Source of the DNA: Candidatus Omnitrophota bacterium
Lineage (GTDB): Bacteria > Omnitrophota > Koll11 > Gygaellales > JAQTUY01
Length of the DNA: 8,298 nt
Direction of reading: 5' to 3'
Assembly: GCA_028707105.1 (NCBI GenBank)
Contig: JAQTUY010000067.1
Coordinates: 1-8,298 of the forward strand
The first letter of the stretch is position 1. Each line of letters starts with the position of its first letter. The position numbers and the translations under genes were made by a program. Under the pieces are notes generated by a model, which was not told the DNA's origin, searched no databases, and was given only the letters and a program-made list of their open reading frames with translations. Shown here one piece after another: positions 1 to 6,390 of this stretch.

Positions 1-711
1 ATGGCCGGCCTGATCATGATCGGGCTTGCCCGTTGTATCGCGATGGTCATTGTCTGGAATGAGCTTGCCAAGGGGGATACCGAGTATTGCGCCGGGCTTG
101 TGGCTTTTAACTCAGTGTTCCAGGTTATATTCTTTTCGGCCTATGCCTGGTTTTTTATAACCGTGCTGCCGCCATATTTTGGATTGAAAGGTACCGCGGT
201 AAATATCAGCATCGCCCAGATCGCAAACAGCGTTTTTATTTATCTCGGTATTCCATTCCTGGCGGGGATTATTACGCGGATCACGTTGATAAGATTAAAA
301 AGTAAGAAATGGTATGAAGAGAAATTCATGCCTAAGATCAGCCCGATCACCCTGGTATCTTTATTGTTTACCATTATCGTTATGTTTTCGCTTAAAGGAG
401 AATATATTGTAAAAATTCCCATGGATGTGATAAGGATCGCTGTGCCGCTTTTAATTTATTTCGTGCTGATGTTTTTGGTGTCTTTCTATATGGGCAGGAG
501 GGTAAAGGCGGGATACGCGAAAACAGCGACTTTATCATTTACCGCGGCGAGTAATAATTTTGAGTTAGCGATAGCGGTTGCAATATCGGTTTTCGGGATT
601 AACTCGGGAGCGGCATTTGCGGCAGTCATCGGCCCTCTGGTGGAGGTGCCGGTACTGATCATGCTTGTCAATGTAGCGTTGAGATTAAAGGGGAGGTTAT
701 TTAGCACGTAG
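1..711 (+). CDS. acr3: ACR3-family arsenite efflux permease, C-terminal part (5' end outside window)
   Basis: Inner-membrane carrier of the ACR3 (BASS superfamily) type, which expels arsenite from the cytoplasm using the proton motive force. The 236 visible residues contain the family hallmark around residues 3-20 ([19 protein letters not shown]) with the conserved Cys at residue 12, and the C-terminal GPLVEVPVL segment with a conserved Glu at residue 215; both residues are known to matter in studied ACR3 proteins. About six hydrophobic segments are visible. Full proteins are about 350-400 residues, so roughly the first third is missing and the ATG at position 1 is an internal Met, not a start. 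The stop TAG at 709-711 is followed 24 nt later by a terminator, so this gene ends its own transcription unit and is not co-transcribed with the exporter operon downstream. Any ars operon partners would lie upstream, outside the window. Confidence 0.93.
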   Translation: MAGLIMIGLARCIAMVIVWNELAKGDTEYCAGLVAFNSVFQVIFFSAYAWFFITVLPPYFGLKGTAVNISIAQIANSVFIYLGIPFLAGIITRITLIRLKSKKWYEEKFMPKISPITLVSLLFTIIVMFSLKGEYIVKIPMDVIRIAVPLLIYFVLMFLVSFYMGRRVKAGYAKTATLSFTAASNNFELAIAVAISVFGINSGAAFAAVIGPLVEVPVLIMLVNVALRLKGRLFST

Positions 712-734
712 CCGGGCCATAGTTTTTTCGCTCG

Positions 735-766
735 ATCCCGCAACAGACCATTGCGGGATTTTTTTT
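735..766 (+). terminator. Rho-independent terminator of the acr3 gene
   Basis: A perfect 9-bp inverted repeat, ATCCCGCAA (735-743) and TTGCGGGAT (751-759), with a 7-nt loop, runs directly into eight T residues (759-766). On the opposite strand the hairpin is followed by A residues rather than T, so it should act only on rightward transcription. It separates the arsenite permease gene from the exporter operon. Confidence 0.92.
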
Positions 767-767
767 G

Positions 768-795
768 TTGACAAACGGCCAAGATGTGTTAAATT
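768..795 (+). promoter_or_regulatory. Candidate sigma70-type promoter of the exporter operon
   Basis: A perfect -35 box TTGACA lies at 768-773, one base after the terminator T-tract. The best -10 candidates are overlapping 4/6 matches, TTAAAT (789-794) or TAAATT (790-795), giving 15-16 bp spacing. The expected transcription start is about 801-803, inside the left arm of the palindrome that follows, which fits a repressible promoter. The -35 box is convincing; the exact -10 is uncertain. Confidence 0.7.
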
Positions 796-823
796 ATTAT
801 TGAGTGAGTGCTCACTCAATAAT
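796..823 (+). promoter_or_regulatory. Probable TetR-family operator (28-bp palindrome)
   Basis: The left arm ATTATTGAGTGAG (796-808) and right arm CTCACTCAATAAT (811-823) are perfect reverse complements separated by TG. The core TGAGTGAG-TG-CTCACTCA has the size and style of operators bound by TetR/AcrR dimers. It begins where the -10 box ends, covers the predicted transcription start and finishes one base before the Shine-Dalgarno GGAGG (824-828). A bound repressor would therefore block initiation. The adjacent downstream ORF begins with a TetR domain, so autorepression is the natural inference. Confidence 0.88.
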
Positions 824-832
824 GGAGGATAG

Positions 833-2752
833 ATGAAGGCCGCAGAACAGATAGATATGCGCGAGAGGATAATTGACGCCGCCATTTCGGTTGCCGCGCA
901 TTCGGGGTTTACCGGGGCGACTACCCAGGAAATGGCTAAGAAGGCTCATTGTTCCGAGGGGATCATCTATCACTATTTTAAGAGTAAGGATGAGCTCTTC
1001 CTGGAAGTAATAAGAGAGAATGCCGAGGCTTTCCTGGGTCAGATGCGCGGGCGCGTGGAGCGCGCGGGCTCGGCAAGGGAGAAGCTGGAAACGATCATCG
1101 ACTTTCATTTTCAGTATTTTACCGGGAAATCCCATATTTTCCAGATCCTTTTCGGGAAAACCGGGGACGCCATTGTCCCGTTCCCGTATCTCCTGAAAGT
1201 TTTTATCCTGCCTTATCAGAATCTTATTGAAGGCGTGATCCGGGAGGGGATAGGATCCGGCGCGTTCCAGAAGGCCAACCCTTCAGTGGTCTCAGCCAGC
1301 ATTATCGGGACGATGCAATTCAATATTATCAAGATACATTTCGGGGTTAACGAGGCCGTTCTGGATGAAGTAAGGTCCGCCGTGAAACATTTCATTTTTA
1401 AGGCTCTCAAGGCGGTCGCATTGCTGTTTTTCTCTTTTTCGATTGTTTCATCCGGATCTTGCGAACCGGTTCAGTCCGCTTCCGGCCATTCATTGAGCCT
1501 GGATGAGGCGGTCTATCTGGCATTTAACAATAACAAGAATATCCAGATGCAGGAGAGAGAGGTCGCCGTGGCCAAAGCCGGGATATCCGACGCTCGCAGC
1601 CGCTTCCTGCCTACGGTCGGGGTATCAAGCGCGTATACCCACAATGGCTCGGTCCTGCAAATCCCCTCAATATCTTCTCCTTTCCTGCCGAGCACGACCT
1701 ATAAAAAAGATATCGGTATTTTTACCGGGCATACCAACGATTTTCAGTTCGGCACATCCGTCCACCAGCCGATATATAACGGCGGGGCCGATATCGCCAA
1801 TTTCAAGCGATCTGAAGTAGAGTTAAAAGTCCAGGAAGAGAGCTTGCTGGCGGTAAAGCTGGATGTCGAATTTGAAGCCAGGAGGCTTTATTACGGCCTG
1901 CTTCTTGCTTATGAGACCGAGCGTATCACGCAGGAACTGGTAGGACAGGCGCGGTCCCATTATGAAGACGTGAAGAATAAGTTCGACCAGGGTACTTCTT
2001 CAAGGTTTGACGTTTTGCAATCAAAGGTCCAGGTTTCCAGGCTGATGCCTGAATTGGTAAGGGCCCAGAACGCGATAGAGCTGATAACGGCAGACCTTAA
2101 AAAGTTGCTTGGTTTGAAGATGCGCGATCCCGTGAAATTAGAAGGTAGGCTTGAATATTCCGCGCTGGAAATAAAAGAAGATGAATTTTTAAAAGCCGCG
2201 TATTTGAATAAGCCGGAGATGGTTTTGACGGCCCTGGGCATAGATATAAGCAAATGGTCCATCCAGATGGCTAAGGCAGGCAACAGGCTCCAGGTAAGCG
2301 CGGACGCGGGATATTCTTACCGGTCGAACAGGCCCGGAGATATGTTTAATACCCGCCACAACAATTGGGACGCGGGGATCACGGTGAGCCTGCCGGTATT
2401 TGACGGTTATTCTACCAAAGCTAAAGTTGACCAGGCCAGGGCGCGTTATGAACAGGCTGTTTTAGCGAAAGAAGACCTTGGTGAGCAGATAGCGGTGGAT
2501 ATCAGGAAGGCCTGCCTTGATTTGAAACAGGCGCAGGCGATCATTGAATCGCAAAAAGATAATATTGAGGAAGCGCGGGAAGCGCTTAAGATATCCGAAG
2601 TCAGCTACGATAACGGAGAAGGGACGAACCTGGACGTGTTGGACTCCCAGGTATCATTAAGCCAGGTGCAAAAAAATCTTTCGGAAGGGGTCTATGATTA
2701 TTTGATGGCCAAGGCATTTCTTGACCGGACTATGGGACAAGGGGGAAAATAA
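833..2752 (+). CDS. TetR-family repressor fused in frame to a TolC-family outer-membrane efflux channel
   Basis: One 639-residue frame carries two complete proteins. Residues about 9-60 are a TetR N-terminal helix-turn-helix (recognition part SEGIIYHYFKSKDEL, 41-55), and about 61-189 an all-helical ligand/dimer domain of usual length. At once there follows a signal peptide (basic K185, K190, K193; hydrophobic core about 194-206; possible cleavage near S207-C210), then a TolC/OEP channel of about 430 residues starting SLSLDEAVYLAFNNNKNIQMQ (220 onward), with the expected two repeated helical halves and barrel strands. The start ATG 833 is set by GGAGG at 824-828, four bases upstream. Separately these would be a cytoplasmic repressor and an outer-membrane exit duct for the exporter encoded next. 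No stop codon separates them. An internal GTG at 1382 could make the channel alone. The alternatives are a true bifunctional precursor cut by signal peptidase, or a lost stop from mutation or an assembly indel. The ORF is certain; the mature products are not. Confidence 0.9.
   Translation: MKAAEQIDMRERIIDAAISVAAHSGFTGATTQEMAKKAHCSEGIIYHYFKSKDELFLEVIRENAEAFLGQMRGRVERAGSAREKLETIIDFHFQYFTGKSHIFQILFGKTGDAIVPFPYLLKVFILPYQNLIEGVIREGIGSGAFQKANPSVVSASIIGTMQFNIIKIHFGVNEAVLDEVRSAVKHFIFKALKAVALLFFSFSIVSSGSCEPVQSASGHSLSLDEAVYLAFNNNKNIQMQEREVAVAKAGISDARSRFLPTVGVSSAYTHNGSVLQIPSISSPFLPSTTYKKDIGIFTGHTNDFQFGTSVHQPIYNGGADIANFKRSEVELKVQEESLLAVKLDVEFEARRLYYGLLLAYETERITQELVGQARSHYEDVKNKFDQGTSSRFDVLQSKVQVSRLMPELVRAQNAIELITADLKKLLGLKMRDPVKLEGRLEYSALEIKEDEFLKAAYLNKPEMVLTALGIDISKWSIQMAKAGNRLQVSADAGYSYRSNRPGDMFNTRHNNWDAGITVSLPVFDGYSTKAKVDQARARYEQAVLAKEDLGEQIAVDIRKACLDLKQAQAIIESQKDNIEEAREALKISEVSYDNGEGTNLDVLDSQVSLSQVQKNLSEGVYDYLMAKAFLDRTMGQGGK
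1372..1384 (+). promoter_or_regulatory. Candidate internal ribosome binding site and GTG start for the TolC part
   Basis: Inside the fusion frame, GAAGTAAGG ends at 1375, with AAGG at 1372-1375, and lies six bases before an in-frame GTG at 1382-1384 (codon 184). Initiation here would give MKHFIFKALKAVALLFFSFS, a textbook signal peptide n-region and core, heading a 456-residue TolC-family precursor of normal size. This would supply free channel without the DNA-binding domain. The spacing is good, but a four-base purine match occurs easily by chance. Confidence 0.45.
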
Positions 2753-3585
2753 TGGGAAGAATATTTAAAAAATTGCTTATCGGGGTCATCGTCTTAGGGC
2801 TTGCCGGCGCGGTATTCGTTTACCTGAAACAAAGGGCAAATCCGTCGATTAAAAAGCTGAAAGTTTCCGGAACGATAGAAGCGACCGAGGTGCGCCTGTC
2901 TTTCAGGATCCCCGGAAAAATAAAGGAACTGCTTACGGATGAAGGAAGAGAAGTCAAAACCGGCGATATTGTAGCGGCCCAGGATACGGATGAATTAGTC
3001 AAGATCAAGGCTCAGGCGGAGGCTTCTTTGAGGGCGGCCCAATTCAACTATGAAAGAGCCAGGGATGATCACGCCAGGCTGGAGAACTTGCTGCAGGCCG
3101 GCTCGGTCTCCGTCCAAAAAAGGGACACGGCTAAGACTGCCGCGGATGCCGCGCAAGCTAATGTCGAGGCGCTCAAGGCAACGTTAGAGTTAGCCGATAC
3201 CCGCTTAGGCTTTGCCGAGCTGGTTTCTTCTATTGACGGATTTGTGATAATTAAAAGCGCGGAAGCCGGCGAAGTGGTACAATCCGGCGCTCCGGTATTT
3301 ACCGTGGCGGACCTGAAAAATATCTGGCTTACCGCCTACATCAATGAAACCGACCTGGGCCGGGTCAAGCCGAACCAGGCGGTGGATGTCAAGACCGATA
3401 CTTACCCGGATAAGGTTTACCGCGGCAGGATATCTTTTATCTCCCAGGAAGCGGAATTCACGCCAAAACAGATCCAGACCACTGAAGAACGGGTAAAGCT
3501 GGTTTACCGGATCAAGGTGATGATCGATAATACCGGCCTGGAGCTTAAACCCGGCATGCCGGCAGACGGCTACATAATTGAATAG
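2752..3585 (+). CDS. HlyD/YbhG-type periplasmic adaptor (membrane fusion protein)
   Basis: Periplasmic adaptor that links an inner-membrane ABC transporter to a TolC channel. Of its 277 residues, 8-25 form an N-terminal membrane anchor after basic KK. Residues about 40-81 are the first half of a lipoyl domain (VSGTIEATEVRLSFRIPGKI), about 82-150 an Ala/Glu-rich coiled-coil hairpin, about 151-187 the second lipoyl half, and the remainder beta-barrel, with the EAEFTPKQIQTTEERVKLVYR stretch I associate with YbhG-like adaptors. The coiled coil is short, as in the YbhG/MacA-size group rather than long EmrA types. Its ATG overlaps the stop of the TolC frame by one base (TAATG), with GGGGG at 2741-2745 as ribosome site, so it should be translationally coupled to the channel. 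The specific substrate cannot be read from the sequence. Confidence 0.92.
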   Translation: MGRIFKKLLIGVIVLGLAGAVFVYLKQRANPSIKKLKVSGTIEATEVRLSFRIPGKIKELLTDEGREVKTGDIVAAQDTDELVKIKAQAEASLRAAQFNYERARDDHARLENLLQAGSVSVQKRDTAKTAADAAQANVEALKATLELADTRLGFAELVSSIDGFVIIKSAEAGEVVQSGAPVFTVADLKNIWLTAYINETDLGRVKPNQAVDVKTDTYPDKVYRGRISFISQEAEFTPKQIQTTEERVKLVYRIKVMIDNTGLELKPGMPADGYIIE

Positions 3586-3586
3586 C

Positions 3587-4318
3587 ATGGCCATCATTAA
3601 GACGGTCGATCTGACCAGGAAATTTAATGGATCAGCCGCTGTGGACAGGCTTAACCTTGATATTAAGGAAGGCGAAATATTCGGGCTGGTCGGTCCTGAC
3701 GGAGCCGGCAAGACCACCACTATGCGCCTGCTTACCGGAGTATTGGAGCCTACCAGCGGCGATGGATGGATAGGCGGTAAGCACATCGTCAGGGAATCCG
3801 AGGCGCTTAAGGACAGCATCGGGTATATGTCCCAGCGTTTCGGGCTTTATGAAGACCTGACCGTTGTTGAGAACATAAACTTTTTCGCCGATATTTATTG
3901 TGTGCCGCGGCCTGAGCGCAAACCCAGGATCAAGCGGCTCCTGGATTTCAGCGGTTTAGATCCTTTTCAAAGACGCCTGGCCAGGGACCTTTCCGGCGGG
4001 ATGAAACAGAAACTGGGTCTTGCCTGCGCCCTTATCCATACTCCCAGCGTATTATTCCTGGATGAACCTACCAGCGGGGTCGACCCCGTGTCGCGCCGCG
4101 ATTTCTGGCGCATACTTTATCAGCTTTTAAGGGAAAAAGTCACCATTATTCTTTCAACTTCTTATCTGGATGAAGCCGAACGCTGCGAGAGGATAGGCTT
4201 TCTGCATAAGGGCAGGATGCTTAAGATGGATGTCCCCTCGGCGATCAAAGAACAGTGCCGGGCCAGGTCCCTGGAAGAAGCGTTTATATTTATGATAAAT
4301 GAATATGAAAATAAATGA
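3587..4318 (+). CDS. ABC transporter ATPase 1 (YbhF N-terminal-half type), H-loop His replaced
   Basis: Cytoplasmic nucleotide-binding subunit, 243 residues from ATG 3587, one base after the adaptor stop; a TTG at 3578 would add MNS and overlap the adaptor but is less likely. Visible motifs are Walker A GPDGAGKT (36-43, Asp where Asn is usual), Q-loop Q83 in YMSQRFGLYEDLTV, signature LSGGM (135-139), Walker B with LFLDE (156-160) and D-loop SGVDP. The switch histidine of the H-loop is missing: the segment reads ILSTSYLDEAERC, with Ser at 192 where TH is normal. There is no extra C-terminal domain. It most resembles the N-terminal half of tandem ATPases such as E. coli YbhF, so it probably pairs with the next gene rather than with itself. 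No clear Shine-Dalgarno is seen, so translation probably depends on coupling to the adaptor gene. Confidence 0.94.
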   Translation: MAIIKTVDLTRKFNGSAAVDRLNLDIKEGEIFGLVGPDGAGKTTTMRLLTGVLEPTSGDGWIGGKHIVRESEALKDSIGYMSQRFGLYEDLTVVENINFFADIYCVPRPERKPRIKRLLDFSGLDPFQRRLARDLSGGMKQKLGLACALIHTPSVLFLDEPTSGVDPVSRRDFWRILYQLLREKVTIILSTSYLDEAERCERIGFLHKGRMLKMDVPSAIKEQCRARSLEEAFIFMINEYENK

Positions 4319-5261
4319 CCGGTTCGCGGTTGAAGTCCGCGGGCTGGAGAAGAAATTCGGGAATTTCACCGCGGTGGACAAGATAGACTTCGCGGTTGAA
4401 CGCGGAGAGATATTCGGTTTTCTCGGCCCTAACGGCGCGGGGAAATCCACTACTATCAGGATGCTTTGCGGCATCATCGCCCCCACGTCCGGCAGCGGGA
4501 AGGTGGGCGGGTATGATATCGTCAAAGAACAGGATAAGATAAAACAGAATATCGGTTATATGTCCCAGAAATTTTCCCTGTATGAAGACCTGACCGTTGA
4601 GGAAAATATAGATTTCTATTCCGGCATATACAAGATACCCGCGCAAAGCAAGAAAGAACGCAAAGAGTGGATAATCCGTATGGCCGCCTTAGAGAGTTCA
4701 AGGTCCACTCCCGCGCATAACCTTTCAAGAGGGTGGAAGCAGCGGCTTGCCCTGGGCTGCGCCATAATCCATAAACCGCCGATACTCTTCCTTGATGAAC
4801 CCACCTCAGGGGTCGATCCGATCGCCAGGAATTATTTTTGGGCTTTGATCAAAGATATGGCTAAGAGCGGGGTCACCGTATTTGTTACTACGCATTATAT
4901 GGATGAGGCTGAGAATTGCGGGCGTATCGCCCTGATATACCAGGGGAGCATCGTTGCCATAGGCAAACCCGCGGAATTAAAAAAGCGCTATATGAAAGAG
5001 GATATTTTAGCGGTGTCGATCCCGCATCCGCAGGATTGGATAGAGAAGGTGGAGGGTCTGGAAGCCGTAAAAGAGGCCGCGCTTTTCGGGACAAGCCTGC
5101 ACGTGGTAGTCCGGGATCTACGCGCGGCCGAAGCCGCCATGAACTCCCTGTTCTCCGGCTTGGGGGTGAAAGATTTTAATATATCCAGGATCGATCCTTC
5201 GCTTGAAGACGTCTTTGTTTCTTTGGTCGAGGCTTATGACAGGGGGGAGGGGGGCAAATGA
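4299..5261 (+). CDS. ABC transporter ATPase 2 (YbhF C-terminal-half type), altered signature motif
   Basis: Second nucleotide-binding subunit, 320 residues. Motifs are Walker A GPNGAGKS (43-50), Q-loop Q90 in YMSQKFSLYEDLTV, signature LSRGW (142-146) instead of LSGGQ-like, Walker B LFLDE (163-167), SGVDP, and an intact H-loop H199 (VTTHYMDEAENC). Residues about 235-315 form the extra C-terminal domain (DUF4162-like) common in ABC-2 drug and polysaccharide ATPases, ending with IDPSLEDVFVSL. The gene overlaps ATPase 1 by 20 nt (ATG 4299; a second in-frame ATG at 4305 would overlap by 14) and has no clear Shine-Dalgarno, implying translational coupling and equal output. The conserved blocks are close to those of ATPase 1, pointing to an old tandem duplication. 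In E. coli the two halves are one polypeptide; here they are separate. Confidence 0.94.
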   Translation: MNMKINDRFAVEVRGLEKKFGNFTAVDKIDFAVERGEIFGFLGPNGAGKSTTIRMLCGIIAPTSGSGKVGGYDIVKEQDKIKQNIGYMSQKFSLYEDLTVEENIDFYSGIYKIPAQSKKERKEWIIRMAALESSRSTPAHNLSRGWKQRLALGCAIIHKPPILFLDEPTSGVDPIARNYFWALIKDMAKSGVTVFVTTHYMDEAENCGRIALIYQGSIVAIGKPAELKKRYMKEDILAVSIPHPQDWIEKVEGLEAVKEAALFGTSLHVVVRDLRAAEAAMNSLFSGLGVKDFNISRIDPSLEDVFVSLVEAYDRGEGGK

Positions 5262-6388
5262 ATTTCGCCAGGGTCAGGGCTATCGCGAAAAAGGAATTTA
5301 TCCAGGTAGCGCGCGATTTCAGGAGCCTGGGGATGGCCTTTTTTATCCCCATGTTCATGCTTACCCTTTTCGGTTTTGCCCTGACCCTGGATGTGGATAA
5401 AGTGCCTATGACCATATGGGACCAGGACAAGTCGCAGGTAAGTTTGGATTTCATCCTGAATTTTAAAAGCTCCAGGTATTTCAAGATCATCGGCTACGCG
5501 GATAATTACCGCGATATGGAGAGGCTGCTCGATAATAACGAGGCGCTTATGGCCATGGTCATACCTAAAGATTTCTCCAGGTCCATCCGCTCCAATCAGC
5601 CCGCGCCGGTCCAGCTCCTGGTTGACGGAAGCGATTCCAATACCGCTACGCTGGCGATCGGATACGTAAGTTCAGTCGTAGTTAAATATAATGTCAACTT
5701 TATAATAGACGAATTCTCCCGGATCAATATCCAAAATCCATCTTCCATCGAATTACGGCCGCGGGTATGGTTCAATCCTAATTTAAAGAGCAGGAATTTT
5801 ATCATCCCCGGGCTTATTTCCATGATCATGATGATAATAGGAGCGATATTGACCTCCCTGACCATGGCCAGGGAATGGGAGAGGGGGACGATGGAGCAGC
5901 TTATCTCAACTCCGGTTAAGCCGTGGGAGCTTATCCTGGGGAAGTTCGTGCCGTATTTTGTGATCGGGTTTATCGACCTGCTGATAATCGTGGCGATGGG
6001 CCAGTTTGTCTTCAATGTGCCCCTGCGCGGAAGCCCGGCCCTGCTTTTCGGGTTAAGCGCCCTTTTTCTTATCGGGACGTTAAGCCTGGGCATGTTCATC
6101 TCCATCACTACTAAAAATCAGATGGTCGCCAGCCAACTGGCGTTTATCGCGACTTTGCTGCCGTCTATACTGCTTTCCGGATTCGTATACCCGATCTATA
6201 ACATGCCCAAGGTCATCCAGCTGGTCACTTACTTTGTGCCGGCGCGTTATTTTATCTCCATACTTAAAGGTATTTATTTAAAAGGGGAAGGGATAGAGGT
6301 TATGTGGCAGCAGGTCATGTTCCTGGTCCTGTTTGCCGCGGTGATGATGACCCTTGCCAGGCGTAATTTCAGGAAAAGGGTGGCCTGA
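5258..6388 (+). CDS. ABC-2 type permease 1 (YbhS/YbhR family)
   Basis: Inner-membrane subunit of the exporter, 376 residues, ABC2_membrane_3 type. An amphipathic N-terminus (RAIAKKEFIQVARDFRS) precedes TM1 (about 26-45). A large extracytoplasmic domain follows (about 46-185), containing LVDGSDSNTATLAIGYV and the RPRVWFNPNLKSRNFIIPG lead-in to TM2. Five further membrane segments fill the C-terminal half, including the cytoplasmic AREWERGTMEQLISTPVKPWE coupling segment after TM2 and the LLSGFVYPIYNMP motif. The C-terminus is basic (RRNFRKRVA). The gene overlaps ATPase 2 by four bases (ATGA) and has a very G-rich ribosome site at 5241-5254. The large periplasmic domain is the expected contact for the HlyD adaptor. 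Confidence 0.94.
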   Translation: MNFARVRAIAKKEFIQVARDFRSLGMAFFIPMFMLTLFGFALTLDVDKVPMTIWDQDKSQVSLDFILNFKSSRYFKIIGYADNYRDMERLLDNNEALMAMVIPKDFSRSIRSNQPAPVQLLVDGSDSNTATLAIGYVSSVVVKYNVNFIIDEFSRINIQNPSSIELRPRVWFNPNLKSRNFIIPGLISMIMMIIGAILTSLTMAREWERGTMEQLISTPVKPWELILGKFVPYFVIGFIDLLIIVAMGQFVFNVPLRGSPALLFGLSALFLIGTLSLGMFISITTKNQMVASQLAFIATLLPSILLSGFVYPIYNMPKVIQLVTYFVPARYFISILKGIYLKGEGIEVMWQQVMFLVLFAAVMMTLARRNFRKRVA

Positions 6389-6390
6389 TC

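Noticed and set aside
1..3. ATG at the first base as the true start of the arsenite permease
   Set aside because: The protein would lack the first third of the ACR3 family and begin inside a conserved membrane motif; it is an internal Met at the window edge.
822..836. Four-codon mini-ORF (ATG GAG GAT AGA TGA) whose stop overlaps the TetR start
   Set aside because: It contains the Shine-Dalgarno of the real gene and has none of its own; most likely coincidence of the GGAGG context.
1394..1402. Classical X-XXY-YYZ programmed -1 frameshift heptamer at the fusion junction
   Set aside because: The frame of the T5 run does not fit the heptamer (reads ATT-TTT-AAG) and no clear stimulatory hairpin is seen; only a single-tRNA slip remains possible, reported as a weak finding.
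1451..1462. Lipoprotein cleavage site at Cys210 of the fusion (S-G-S-C)
   Set aside because: The Cys position suits a lipobox, but the usual Leu at -3 is replaced by Ser, so lipidation cannot be claimed.
1503..1820. 105-codon plus-strand frame overlapping the TolC part
   Set aside because: Out-of-frame shadow of the N-terminal TolC region; Arg/Ser/Pro-rich translation without recognisable features.
3205..3819. 204-codon open frame on the minus strand across the adaptor end and ATPase 1 start
   Set aside because: It lies opposite two well-supported genes, has no recognisable domain, and its composition is that expected from the antisense of a codon-biased gene.
5596..6108. 170-codon open frame on the minus strand inside permease 1
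   Set aside because: Fully antisense to conserved membrane protein sequence, with no recognisable domain.
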